Source of the DNA: Streptomyces sp. 8L
GTDB taxonomy: Bacteria > Actinomycetota > Actinomycetes > Streptomycetales > Streptomycetaceae
Direction: 5' to 3'
Assembly (NCBI RefSeq): GCF_020176795.1
Contig: NZ_JAIUKE010000089.1
Location: 1 to 34,805 of the forward strand
Length of the DNA stretch: 34,805 nt
Numbering within the stretch: position 1 is the stretch's first letter; each line of letters begins with the position of its first letter. The notes beneath the pieces were generated by a model, which worked only from the letters and a program-made list of their open reading frames with translations, did no database searches and was not told the origin of the DNA. This document shows, in pieces, positions 7,395 through 15,297 of this stretch. Made by a program: the position numbers and the translations under genes.

Positions 7395-9371
7395 TCAGCC
7401 GACGTGGACACGGGGGCGGCGTGCCGGGTCGGGTTCCGCGCGGCGCAGCACCTCGCGGGCGACCGGTGCGACCTCCCCGTCACCGAAGACGAGGAAGCGC
7501 ACGAGGTGGCCGAACGGATCGCCCTCGGTCCAGTTGAAGTAGACGTGCGGTACCTCGCCGGTGCGGTCCCGGAGCGCGAGCAGCACGGCGGCGACCGTGT
7601 TGGGGACGGTCGGGCCCTGGACGCGCAGCCGGTGGACTCCGTGCTTCGTGTCGCCGTGCACCGCGATGTCCGTACGGAACTCGGACGAGTCGTGGACGAA
7701 GACCTCGAGGAAGAGGACGGGGCTGTCGCCGGGGATGTGGGTGTCCGCGCGCTGGGCGCGTTCCTTGGCGCGGTATGCGGCGGAGCTGTGTTCTTGCGGC
7801 TCGTTGGCGACGAGCCGCAAGGGGCCCGATTCCGCCGCGTGTTCCACCAGCCGGTCGGCCTCCGCGTCGAACGTCACGTCGGCGGTGCGCAGTTCGAAGG
7901 CACGGTGCACGCGCGAGGCGAGGGAGCCGACCAGGATGGTCGCGATGAAGAGCAGCGCGATCTTGATGCCGTCCGGCCGTTCGATGACGTTGGCGACGAC
8001 CGTGTAGACGAACACCGCGGTGATCACGCCGAATCCGGCGGTGGCGGTGCGGTGGCCGCGCCGGTGCACGGCGACGGTGGAGGCGAAGGACGCGGACAGC
8101 ATCAGCACCAGGACGCCGGTGGCGTACGCGCCGCTCTGCTCGTCGACGCTCGCGTCGAAGTACGCGGTGATGCCGAAGGCGATGGCCATGAAGGTGAGCA
8201 CCAGGGGGCGTACCGCGGCGGTCCACTCGGGTGCCATGCCGTACCGGGGCAGGTAGCGCGGCACGAGGTTGAGCAGCCCGGCGAGCGCGGAAGCGCCGGC
8301 GAACCAGAGGATGGCGATGGTCGACACGTCGTAGACGGTCCCGAAGGCCTGCCCGAGGTCGGCGTGGGCGAGGTAGGCGAGGGCGCGCCCGTTGGCGGGG
8401 CCGCCCGCCTTGAAGGCGGACTGCGGGATCAGCAGGGTCGTCGCGACGCTGGACAGGAGGAGGAAGCAGGACATGGTGACGGCGGCGGTCGTCAGCAGTT
8501 TGCGGGTGTCCCTGATGCGGCCTTCGGGCCGCTCGTACGTGTCGGAGGCGCCCCCGCGCACCTGCGGCATGACGGCGACCCCGGTCTCGAACCCCGACAT
8601 GCCGAGGGCGAGTTTGGGGAAGACGAGCAGCGCGACACCGACCATGGAGAGCGGCGAGGAGTGCGCGCGCCTGGCGGCGGACCACCAGCCGTGGAAGTCG
8701 CCGGGATGGGCGGCGATCCGGGCCACGGCATCGGCGAGCACCACGAGGTTGAGGGTGAGGTAGACGCCGACGAGGACGACGGCGATGCCGATGGCTTCCT
8801 TGAATCCCTTGAGGAAGACGCCGCCGAGCGCGGCGAGCAGAACCAGCGTGATCCACAGGCCGGCGCCGTGCAGCAACGACGGCGCGAACGGGTTCTCGGC
8901 GACGTGCGCGGAGGCGTCGGCCGCCGACAGCGTGATGGTGATCATGAAGTCGGTGGCGGCGAAGCCGAGGAGTACCAGGACGAGGAGCTTGCCGGCCCAG
9001 CCCGGCAGCAGCCGCTCCAGCATGGCGATGGAGCCCTGCCCGTGCGGGCTCTCGTGGGCGACACGGCGGTAGACGGGCAGCGCGCCGAACAGGGTGAGCG
9101 CGAGCAGGACGAGCGTGGCGAGCGGGGAGAGCAGACCGGCGGCAAGAGCGGCGATGCCGGGCTGGTAGCCGAGGGTGGAGAAGTAGTCCACGCCGGTCAG
9201 GCACATGACGCGCCACCAGCTGTGCCCGACGTGCTCCTCGGGCAGGGTCGCGTGCGGCCCGGGGTGGCGCGCGCTGCTCTCGCTGAGTCCTTCGAGGAGC
9301 CACGCCCGGAAGCGCGGCCCGCGGCCCGCGGACGGGTCCTCGGCCTTGAGAGGGGTCTGGCTGCCGGTCAT
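7395..9371 (-). CDS. APC superfamily permease with C-terminal cytosolic domain
   Basis: This 658-residue membrane protein starts its core with [19 protein letters not shown], the unwound first helix typical of the amino acid-polyamine-organocation superfamily, followed by about twelve hydrophobic segments (for example [18 protein letters not shown] and [15 protein letters not shown]). From roughly residue 490 there is a soluble tail with [14 protein letters not shown] and [19 protein letters not shown]. Relatives are annotated as amino acid permeases; the KimA-type potassium importers share this overall plan, so the substrate is open. The start ATG 9371 has AGGGAG about nine bases upstream on the minus strand. 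It is convergent with the acetyltransferase and is not part of that operon. Confidence 0.8.
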   Translation of the reverse strand: MTGSQTPLKAEDPSAGRGPRFRAWLLEGLSESSARHPGPHATLPEEHVGHSWWRVMCLTGVDYFSTLGYQPGIAALAAGLLSPLATLVLLALTLFGALPVYRRVAHESPHGQGSIAMLERLLPGWAGKLLVLVLLGFAATDFMITITLSAADASAHVAENPFAPSLLHGAGLWITLVLLAALGGVFLKGFKEAIGIAVVLVGVYLTLNLVVLADAVARIAAHPGDFHGWWSAARRAHSSPLSMVGVALLVFPKLALGMSGFETGVAVMPQVRGGASDTYERPEGRIRDTRKLLTTAAVTMSCFLLLSSVATTLLIPQSAFKAGGPANGRALAYLAHADLGQAFGTVYDVSTIAILWFAGASALAGLLNLVPRYLPRYGMAPEWTAAVRPLVLTFMAIAFGITAYFDASVDEQSGAYATGVLVLMLSASFASTVAVHRRGHRTATAGFGVITAVFVYTVVANVIERPDGIKIALLFIATILVGSLASRVHRAFELRTADVTFDAEADRLVEHAAESGPLRLVANEPQEHSSAAYRAKERAQRADTHIPGDSPVLFLEVFVHDSSEFRTDIAVHGDTKHGVHRLRVQGPTVPNTVAAVLLALRDRTGEVPHVYFNWTEGDPFGHLVRFLVFGDGEVAPVAREVLRRAEPDPARRPRVHVG

Positions 9372-9792
9372 GCTGGAGGGCTCCCTGCCGTTCTTCCGTG
9401 CGGCGAGCGGGTGTCGGGCTTCATCGTGGCCCGCGCCGCCGCGGGGCGCGGTACGCCGCGCGGGCCGGGCCCGGCGAGCGCGGCGCCGGACGGAGGGAGC
9501 CGGGGCGGTGCGCCTCGGGAGCGGCAGGCCCGGGAGTCGGCCCGGTGGGCATCGGCCTCGCAGCGAACGCAGCCGGAGGGCCGGGCGGCCCGGTCAACGC
9601 AACGAGCGGGCGCCCGTCGCCGCAAGCCCGTCACAGCCGCGTCGCAACCCGGGGCGGCGCCCGCACGTGCGCTGTCCGGGTGATAAATCACCGCTTCTCA
9701 GAGTTTCTTAATCTCTTCGGTTCGAAACCATGACAACAAGTGGGGCGTTCGGCCGATCAATATGACAATCACACGGCTTGAAGGAGCCTCGC
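9372..9792. other. 421-base divergent intergenic region
   Basis: The left part (to about 9678) is GC-rich with no gene I can support. The composition drops sharply to A/T-rich from about 9680, beginning with the palindrome at 9679-9692 and continuing through TTTCTTAATCTCTTCGG, which is probably the promoter zone of the sortase operon. The permease promoter should also lie here, but no clear -35/-10 pair was found for it. Confidence 0.5.
9679..9692. promoter_or_regulatory. Perfect 14-bp palindrome upstream of the sortase operon
   Basis: GGTGAT-AA-ATCACC has perfect six-base arms around AA. It lies about 100 bases before the start of the secreted protein gene and opens the A/T-rich promoter zone. 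A dimeric regulator site is likely; no regulator family is assigned. Confidence 0.45.
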
Positions 9793-10401
9793 ATGCCTCT
9801 CTCGGCATCTCCCCGCCCCCGCCGTACCCGCACAGGCCCGGTGGCCCTGGCCGCGGTCGCCCTCACCGGCACGACTCTGCTGTGCGCCCCCGCCGCGGTC
9901 GCCGCGCCGGGCGACAGGGGCGACGTGAAGGTCCACCCGGCCGGTGTCCCCGCGGCCAGCACCGTCGACGCGCCGCAGGTCTGCTCGTTCACCCTGGCCG
10001 CGACGAACTTCCAGACGGTCCCCGCTGTCGCCTATACCGTCACCCCCCTGCCCAAGGCGCCCAACAAGCCCACGCTCGCGGGCCAGCTGACGCTCACACT
10101 GGGCAGCGGCGTCACACCCCAGCCCCTCTCGCTGCCGAACGGGACGTACACGCTCGCCTGGACCTTCCCCGGCGGGTCGCCGAAGCACAAGACGTTCAAG
10201 GTCAGCTGCGGCCGTGTCGACCAGAAGCCGCGTGGCCCCGTGCACGCGGGCGGCGGCGCGGTGCCGCCCGCCGTCGGGGGTGGGGACGGCGGCGAGGGCG
10301 GCTCGTCCGTCGCGGCACCGCTCCTTGTGTCGGGCGCCATCGCGACCGCGGGACTGATCTTCGTGCGCCGGGTCCGCCGTCGCGTCCATGGCGTCGCGTA
10401 G
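9793..10401 (+). CDS. Secreted, membrane-anchored protein of unknown function
   Basis: This 202-residue protein has an N-terminal signal peptide: an Arg-rich start, the hydrophobic stretch GPVALAAVALTGTTLLCAP, and AVAAP as a plausible cleavage site. A mature domain follows with two cysteines (APQVCSF and KVSCGR), then a Gly-rich spacer, a C-terminal helix APLLVSGAIATAGLIFV and a basic tail RRVRRR. There is no LPxTG-like sorting motif, although the C-terminal layout resembles a sortase substrate. AAGGAG at 9781-9786 fixes ATG 9793 as the start. The sortase gene begins inside its last codons. It is probably a surface protein working with that sortase (inference from context). Confidence 0.75.
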   Translation: MPLSASPRPRRTRTGPVALAAVALTGTTLLCAPAAVAAPGDRGDVKVHPAGVPAASTVDAPQVCSFTLAATNFQTVPAVAYTVTPLPKAPNKPTLAGQLTLTLGSGVTPQPLSLPNGTYTLAWTFPGGSPKHKTFKVSCGRVDQKPRGPVHAGGGAVPPAVGGGDGGEGGSSVAAPLLVSGAIATAGLIFVRRVRRRVHGVA

Positions 10402-11152
10402 CACTCCGAGGCCCCGTCCCCGCCCGTACGGGCAGCCCTACCCGCGGCCGGTACCGTACGGGCGGCCGTCTCCGCACGCGCGGCCGCGTCCGCACCGCCG
10501 TCGCCGCCGCCGTGGCCCGAGCCGGGCCGTCCGTCTCACCCTGACCCTGAGCGTCACCGCAACCCTGCTGTTCGGTGTGGTGCACGGGTGCGGCGGCGGC
10601 ACGCCGGACGGCGGGTCGGCCACCGTCGCGGCCTCGGACGGGGCCGGCCGGGGGGGGGGGCCGGCCCCGGTGGCGTCCCACCGGCCGCTGCCGGCCTCGC
10701 CGCCGGTGAAGCTCGCGGTCCCCCGGATGGTGGTGGAGGCGAAGGTCGTACGGCTCGGGCTGGACCGGCACGGTCAGCTCGGCACCCCGCCCATGAGCAG
10801 GCCCCGCCTGGTGGGCTGGTACGCCGGCGGGCCTTCCCCGGGCGAGCAGGGGACGGCGGTGATCGTCGGCCACCGCGATACGAAGACCGGGCCCGCCGTG
10901 TTCCTCAACCTGGACGCCCTCCACCCGGGTGACGTCCTCAAGGTCACGCGCGAGGACCGCAGGACCGCCGTGTTCACCGTCGACTCGCTCCACACCTTCG
11001 GCCGCCGCTCGTTCCCCGACAAGAAGGTGTACGGGAACACGGGCCGGCCCGAACTGCGCCTGCTGACCTGCGGCGGGCGCTTCGACCGCAGGTCGGGCTA
11101 CACGGCCAATGTGGTCGTCTTCGCCCATCTCACCTCCGTCACCGGCGCCTGA
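10388..11152 (+). CDS. Class F sortase
   Basis: Sortases are membrane-anchored transpeptidases on the outer face of the membrane. This one (254 residues) has a Pro/Arg/Tyr-rich cytoplasmic start, a membrane segment at about 48-66 (VRLTLTLSVTATLLFGVV), a Gly/Ala linker, and a compact catalytic domain from about 105. The catalytic residues are visible: His162 in VIVGHRDT, Cys228 in LRLLTCGGRF, and an Arg in RFDRRSGY. The short domain without extra N-terminal helices fits class F, common in actinomycetes. It overlaps the upstream gene by 14 bases. The linker contains an 11-G run at 10650-10660 whose slippage would disconnect the catalytic domain. VVHGC near residue 68 is a poor lipobox. Confidence 0.85.
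   Translation: MASRSTPRPRPRPYGQPYPRPVPYGRPSPHARPRPHRRRRRRGPSRAVRLTLTLSVTATLLFGVVHGCGGGTPDGGSATVAASDGAGRGGGPAPVASHRPLPASPPVKLAVPRMVVEAKVVRLGLDRHGQLGTPPMSRPRLVGWYAGGPSPGEQGTAVIVGHRDTKTGPAVFLNLDALHPGDVLKVTREDRRTAVFTVDSLHTFGRRSFPDKKVYGNTGRPELRLLTCGGRFDRRSGYTANVVVFAHLTSVTGA
10640..10668. repeat. 11-G homopolymer inside an inverted repeat in the sortase gene
   Basis: Eleven consecutive G residues (10650-10660) are flanked by GGGGCCGG (10640-10647) and its exact complement CCGGCCCC (10661-10668). In frame the run encodes Arg-Gly-Gly-Gly within the linker. Length changes here would cause a frameshift before the catalytic domain. Confidence 0.9.
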
Positions 11153-11268
11153 CCCGGGCCGGAGACTGTGTGGCGGTGCCGCGCGGGGCTCGCGAAGATG
11201 GGGGTGATGGACCGTGTTTAGGGGGCAGTCGAAGGACGACCGCGCAGTACCGAGAAGGGACCGACACC

Positions 11269-12633
11269 GTGGCACGACCGAAGATCCTCGTGGTGGGCGC
11301 CGGATTCGCCGGCGTCGAGTGTGTACGCCGTCTCGAACGCGGCCTCGCCCCCGGCGAGGCCGATGTCGCCCTCGTCGCCCCCTTCTCGTACCAGCTGTAC
11401 CTGCCGCTGCTCCCCCAGGTGGCCTCGGGCGTCCTCACTCCGCAGTCCGTCGCGCTCTCGCTGCGGCGCAGCAGCAGGCACCGCACCCGGATCATCCCGG
11501 GCGGCGCGATCGGCGTGGACCATCAGGCCAAGGTCTGCGTCGTACGCAAGATCACCGGTGAGTTCGTCAACGAGCCGTACGACTACCTCGTCCTCACCCC
11601 CGGCAGCATCACGCGGACGTTCGACATCCCGGGCCTGGTGGACAACGCGCGCGGCATGAAGACGCTCGCCGAGGCCGCGTACATCCGTGACCACGTCATC
11701 GCGCAGCTCGACCTCGCGGACGCGAGCCAGGACGAGGCGGAGCGCGTCTCGCGCCTCCAGTTCGTGGTGGTCGGCGGCGGCTACGCGGGGACCGAGACGG
11801 CCGCGTGCCTCCAGCGGCTGACCACCAACGCGGCCAAGCGCTACCCGCGGCTCGATCCGGGGCTCATCAAGTGGCACCTCATCGACATCGCCCCGAAGCT
11901 GATGCCCGAGCTCGGCGACAAGCTCGGCAACAGCGCGCTGGAGATCCTCAGGGGCCGCGGCATCGAGGTGTCTCTCGGCGTGTCCGTCGCCAAGGCCGCT
12001 CCCGAGGAGGTCACCTTCACCGACGGCCGGGTGATCCCGTGCAGGACCCTCATCTGGACGGCGGGGGTCGCGGCGAGCCCGCTGGTACAGACCCTCGACG
12101 CGGACACCCTCAAGGGCCGCCTGGTGGTGACGCCGGAGATGACGGTGCCGGGCGTCGACGGGGTGTTCGCCCTCGGCGACGCCGCGGCCGTACCCGACCT
12201 GGCGGTCGGTGACGGCGCCGTGTGCCCGCCGACCGCGCAGCACGCGATGCGCCAGGGCAAGCGGGTCGCCGCGAACGTCATCGCGTCGCTGCGCCGCCAG
12301 CCGCTGCGCCCCTACGAACACAAGGACCTGGGTCTCGTGGTGGACCTGGGCGGCCGGGACGCCGTGTCCAAGCCCCTCGGTATCGAGCTGCGCGGCATGC
12401 CCGCGCAGGCGGTGGCACGCGGCTACCACTGGTCCGCGCTGCGGACGAACGTCGCCAAGACGCGGGTGTTCACCAACTGGATGCTCAACGCGGTGGCGGG
12501 CGACGACTTCGTCCGCACGGGCTTCCAGGCCCAGAAGCGCGCGACTCTGCGCGACTTCGAGTACACCGACTCGTACCTCACGGCCGAGGAGATCCGGCAG
12601 CAGGTACGCGGTGACACGGCGCTGAAGGGGTAG
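11269..12633 (+). CDS. ndh: Type II NADH dehydrogenase (NAD(P)/FAD-dependent oxidoreductase)
   Basis: NDH-2 enzymes pass electrons from NADH to quinone at the inner face of the membrane without pumping protons. The 454-residue protein starts with the FAD-binding strand KILVVGAGFAGVE, has LYLPLLPQVASG after it, a second dinucleotide fold FVVVGGGYAGTETA for NADH, and the FAD-ribityl motif GVFALGDAAAV followed by PPTAQHAMRQGK. The C-terminal region FTNWMLNAVAGDDF is the membrane-associated part. The GTG 11269 start is supported by AAGGGA at 11255-11260; in-frame upstream codons back to 11170 lack family-like sequence. A hairpin at 12642-12663 ends the transcript. The role of this paralogue is not evident from context. 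Confidence 0.85.
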   Translation: MARPKILVVGAGFAGVECVRRLERGLAPGEADVALVAPFSYQLYLPLLPQVASGVLTPQSVALSLRRSSRHRTRIIPGGAIGVDHQAKVCVVRKITGEFVNEPYDYLVLTPGSITRTFDIPGLVDNARGMKTLAEAAYIRDHVIAQLDLADASQDEAERVSRLQFVVVGGGYAGTETAACLQRLTTNAAKRYPRLDPGLIKWHLIDIAPKLMPELGDKLGNSALEILRGRGIEVSLGVSVAKAAPEEVTFTDGRVIPCRTLIWTAGVAASPLVQTLDADTLKGRLVVTPEMTVPGVDGVFALGDAAAVPDLAVGDGAVCPPTAQHAMRQGKRVAANVIASLRRQPLRPYEHKDLGLVVDLGGRDAVSKPLGIELRGMPAQAVARGYHWSALRTNVAKTRVFTNWMLNAVAGDDFVRTGFQAQKRATLRDFEYTDSYLTAEEIRQQVRGDTALKG

Positions 12634-12641
12634 ACGGGTGC

Positions 12642-12663
12642 TGCCGCCGCGAGTGCGGCGGCA
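12642..12663 (+). terminator. Hairpin terminator after the NADH dehydrogenase gene
   Basis: TGCCGCCGC (12642-12650) and GCGGCGGCA (12655-12663) form a perfect nine-base-pair stem with a GAGT loop, nine bases after the stop codon. Confidence 0.75.
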
Positions 12664-12687
12664 CGCACACGGAGAGGGAATGCACCC

Positions 12688-12885
12688 ATGATGCTGACCG
12701 GCGGCGCCGCTTTCGACCACGCCGAGCCGAGTGTGCCGCGCGCAAGGCGGCGGGCCGCCGCCCCCGTCGGCACCGCGCCGTGCGACGCGGGTCCGCGGGG
12801 CGCGGCGGGCGCGCCGGAGCCGACGGCGGCCGGCCAGGGCGCGCCGCCGGCTCCCGGCACGGAGCGGCCCGCCGTCGAGCTCTGA
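12688..12885 (+). CDS. Small hypothetical protein (65 residues)
   Basis: I do not recognise this protein. It is rich in Ala, Pro, Gly and Arg and lacks a signal peptide or membrane helix. Support for it being real: about 92% of third codon positions are G or C, there is a purine-rich GGAGAGGGA stretch upstream of the ATG, and it fills the gap between a terminator and a convergent gene. Against it: low-complexity composition and no family resemblance. It could equally be chance coding in GC-rich DNA. Confidence 0.35.
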   Translation: MMLTGGAAFDHAEPSVPRARRRAAAPVGTAPCDAGPRGAAGAPEPTAAGQGAPPAPGTERPAVEL

Positions 12886-12927
12886 ACCGGCTCTCCGGCG
12901 GCCTGAGTGATCAGCTGACCGGCCGTG

Positions 12928-13734
12928 TCACTCCACGAAGTAGGTGGGGTTGGGCAGTTTGTACGTGTGGTCGGCGTGGCCGCCCGTCAGATCGGACTGC
13001 TGGTCACCGAAGTTGCCGATGATGTCGTAGCCGCTCGCCTCAAGGTGCTCGCGCGTCTCGGACTTGAACTGGACCGTCGTGCAGTTCCAGGCCGCCGCCG
13101 TGGCGCAGTCGGCGAGGTAGGCGGGCGGGTCGGTCTTGTCCTTCGTGAACAGGTGGGCCTGGTCCAGGTCGGTGTGGTACCCAACCTTCCGCAGGTTGTC
13201 CACCGCGGGCTCGCGCAGGTTCTCCGCGAGTCCCGTGAGGAAGAAGACCGTGACGCCGTGCTTCTTGGCGTACGAGACGAGGCCGGGCATGCCGTAGACG
13301 GCCGGGCGGTCGGCCTGGGAGACGAAGGCGTTCCACGTGGCGTCGTTGTACACGTAGTTGGTTTCTCGCTCGTAGGTGAAGCTGAGCAGCGCCGTGTCGT
13401 CGACGTCCAGGACGATGGCGGGCTTGCCGTGCCGGGCGGCGGGACCGTGGTGGCCGGCGGTCTCCCGCGCGATGTCACGCTCGGCGCCTGCCTCGATGCG
13501 GGCGAGGTCGTGCGCGTACGGGCTGTCCGGCGACGCCTGCCACGTGCCGTCGGCGGCCTGGGTGGCGCCGTAGTAGTCGTCTATCTGACCGGTGAGCAGG
13601 CCGATGTTCTCCGGCTCTGAACCCGGGTGCCCGTGGTGTCCGGTGTCGGCGCCCGCGACGCCGGTCCCGTAGAGGATGCCTCCGGTCAGTGCGCAGGCTG
13701 CGAGGGTGGCGGCGACCTGGTGGAACTTCCGCAT
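12928..13734 (-). CDS. Secreted HAD-superfamily (class B/III-type) acid phosphatase
   Basis: The 268-residue protein begins with a signal peptide (MRKFHQVAATLAACALTGG, cleavage near GVAGAD) and carries the HAD motif I IVLDVDDTALLS with the two catalytic aspartates. Motif II is FFLTGLAENLR, the lysine motif is LFTKDKTD, and the late acidic motif IIGNFGDQQSDL binds magnesium. This matches the HAD subfamily IIIB acid phosphatases, which release phosphate outside the cell. ATG 13734 has GGGAG 10 bases upstream. The upstream region holds an array of 11-base PHO-box-like units (13768-13811), consistent with induction by PhoP under phosphate starvation (inference). Confidence 0.85.
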   Translation of the reverse strand: MRKFHQVAATLAACALTGGILYGTGVAGADTGHHGHPGSEPENIGLLTGQIDDYYGATQAADGTWQASPDSPYAHDLARIEAGAERDIARETAGHHGPAARHGKPAIVLDVDDTALLSFTYERETNYVYNDATWNAFVSQADRPAVYGMPGLVSYAKKHGVTVFFLTGLAENLREPAVDNLRKVGYHTDLDQAHLFTKDKTDPPAYLADCATAAAWNCTTVQFKSETREHLEASGYDIIGNFGDQQSDLTGGHADHTYKLPNPTYFVE

Positions 13735-13767
13735 GGAGGTACTACTCCCGTCTCATGGACATGTCCT

Positions 13768-13811
13768 GTTCATCTTCTGTCTACGCGCATCACACCACAG
13801 GTTCACCAACT
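13768..13811. promoter_or_regulatory. PHO-box-like array of four 11-base units
   Basis: Reading the plus strand in 11-base steps gives GTTCATCTTCT, GTCTACGCGCA, TCACACCACAG and GTTCACCAACT. Units 1 and 4 match the Streptomyces PhoP direct-repeat core GTTCAYC, are exactly in phase (33 bases apart), and units 2 and 3 are degenerate. The array begins 34 bases upstream of the acid phosphatase start. Its orientation is opposite to that gene and towards the hydrolase at 14032, which is a reason for caution. Confidence 0.55.
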
Positions 13812-14031
13812 GTGGGGCGTTGGCCCGAAATTGCCTGTACGGCGCCACCGCCTCGCACCGCCACGCCACCGGCCCGCCCCGCCACGCCGCCGCGACCGCC
13901 GTCCGCCCGGACACCTCGGAGCGCGGGCCGGCGAGATCGGAACGGACCGCTCCGGGGGAAGCGGGCCGGTGCCGGGGCGCCCAGGACGGAGGCCTAATGT
14001 ACGAGCAGCAATCCGCACTGAAGGGACACAG

Positions 14032-14769
14032 ATGTACGACGCAGTGCTGGCCGAGACCATCACCATCACCGGTCACGGCGGAGACCCCATCGAGGCGTAC
14101 TCCGCGCGCCCGATGGCCGCGGGACCGTTCGGCGGTGTCGTGGTGATCCACCACATGCCCGGCTACGACGCCCCCAGCAAGGAGATCGTCAGGCGGTTCG
14201 CGGCCGAGGGCTTCGCGGCCGTCTGCCCCAACCTGTACAGCCGTGAGGCGCCCGGCGCGGAGCCCGACGACGCGGCCGCCGCGGCACGCGCCGCCGGTGG
14301 CGTGCCGGACGAGCGCCTCGTCGGCGACGTCGCCGGTGCCGCCGCCTACCTGCGGGGCCTGCCCTCGTCCAACGGCAAGGTCGGCTCGATCGGTTACTGC
14401 TCGGGTGGCCGCCAGTCCTTCCTGGCTCTCGCGAGCGTCGACCTGCAGGCCGGCGTCGACTGCTACGGCGCGTTCGTCACCGGCACGCCGCCGGAGGGCT
14501 TCCCGCTCCAGGTGTCCCCGGTGAAGGACCGGGTCAAGGACCTCCGCGGCCCGCTGCTCGGCCTGTTCGGCAACGACGACCAGTACCCGTCGCCCGAGCA
14601 CGTCGACGAGCTGGAGGAAGAGCTGAAGGCACAGGGCAAGCCGTACGAGTTCCACCGCTACGACGACGCGGGCCACGCCTTCTTCGCCGTGGACCGGCCG
14701 ACCTACCGCCCGGCGGCCGCGGTCGACGGCTGGCAGAAGATCCTGCGCTTCTACGGGGAGCACCTCTGA
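14032..14769 (+). CDS. Dienelactone hydrolase family protein
   Basis: This 245-residue alpha/beta hydrolase has the dienelactone hydrolase signature. The nucleophile elbow GYCSGGR carries Cys as the nucleophile, the acid is in LFGNDDQYPS, the histidine is in DDAGHAFF, and the oxyanion strand is VVVIHHMPGYDA. Such enzymes open cyclic esters in aromatic degradation or act as general esterases. AAGGGA at 14021-14026 supports ATG 14032, and TAATGT at 13995-14000 is a possible -10. Its stop overlaps the next start by one base (TGATG), so the DUF6295 protein is made with it. No aromatic-degradation neighbours are present, so the substrate is unknown. Confidence 0.85.
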   Translation: MYDAVLAETITITGHGGDPIEAYSARPMAAGPFGGVVVIHHMPGYDAPSKEIVRRFAAEGFAAVCPNLYSREAPGAEPDDAAAAARAAGGVPDERLVGDVAGAAAYLRGLPSSNGKVGSIGYCSGGRQSFLALASVDLQAGVDCYGAFVTGTPPEGFPLQVSPVKDRVKDLRGPLLGLFGNDDQYPSPEHVDELEEELKAQGKPYEFHRYDDAGHAFFAVDRPTYRPAAAVDGWQKILRFYGEHL

Positions 14770-15056
14770 TGTGCACCTACCTCACGGAGAAGTTCAAGCT
14801 GGACGGCAGCGGCAAGGGGGCGGGAGGCTACTTCGCGCTGACCGAGGCGATGGTCTACGTCGACCACCCGCAGCACGCTCCCTATGAGCACACCGTCAAC
14901 ATCGACTTCCTCAACCCGTCGCAGGGTCCGTCCTCGCGGGTGGCGGTGGAGCTGACCGAGGAGTCGGCGCTGGCCCTGATCGACGCGATCCGCTCCGCCC
15001 TGGACGCGGCGCCTCCCGGGCTCACGTCGACCGCTCCCCCGAAGACGGCGGCCTGA
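14769..15056 (+). CDS. DUF6295-like small protein
   Basis: The 95-residue protein starts [20 protein letters not shown] and ends with an Ala/Pro-rich tail. I believe it belongs to the DUF6295 family, based on this N-terminal signature; no function is established. It has no signal peptide or membrane helix. Translation is coupled to the dienelactone hydrolase through TGATG, and the transcript appears to end at the hairpin at 15083-15101, so the two form a two-gene unit. Confidence 0.75.
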   Translation: MCTYLTEKFKLDGSGKGAGGYFALTEAMVYVDHPQHAPYEHTVNIDFLNPSQGPSSRVAVELTEESALALIDAIRSALDAAPPGLTSTAPPKTAA

Positions 15057-15082
15057 CGGCCCGTCCGCCGGACCGCCGGGAC

Positions 15083-15101
15083 CGGCCGGGCCGCCCGGCC
15101 G
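15083..15101 (+). terminator. Hairpin after the DUF6295 gene
   Basis: CGGCCGGG and CCCGGCCG form a perfect eight-base-pair stem with a three-base CCG loop, 26 bases after the stop codon. Confidence 0.6.
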
Positions 15102-15193
15102 ACCCGTTGACGCCTGCCCGACCGGCCGGCGAAGCGCTGACGGCCGCCACCGTCCGCGCCACCGGCGGCCGGCGGCGCGACCCGCGCGCCGGG

Positions 15194-15272
15194 CCGCCGG
15201 GCGCCGTTCGAAACGCGGTCGCGAGCCGGGCACCGTCCGCCGGGCGCCGCACGAAACGTGGTCGCGAGCCGG
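15194..15272. repeat. 36-bp direct repeat, two copies, upstream of the glycosyltransferase
   Basis: Copies at 15194-15229 and 15237-15272 agree at 33 of 36 positions and start 43 bases apart, close to four helical turns. Both contain CGAAACG(C/T)GGTCGCGAG. The second copy ends 12 bases before the -10 element at 15285, so it covers the -35 region. It could be a regulator binding site or a simple duplication. Confidence 0.85.
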
Positions 15273-15284
15273 CGGCGGAGTGCT

Positions 15285-15290
15285 TAGGGT
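15285..15290 (+). promoter_or_regulatory. -10 element of a probable leaderless glycosyltransferase transcript
   Basis: TAGGGT fits the TAGRNT consensus and lies seven bases before ATG 15298, which puts the transcription start at or next to the start codon. No Shine-Dalgarno sequence precedes the ATG. Leaderless mRNAs are common for Streptomyces resistance genes. No convincing -35 element is present. Confidence 0.55.
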
Positions 15291-15297
15291 CGGGCGC

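Noticed and set aside
9715..9731. GGTTCGAAACC resembles a tRNA T-loop.
   Set aside because: No acceptor, D or anticodon arm can be folded with it at the right spacing.
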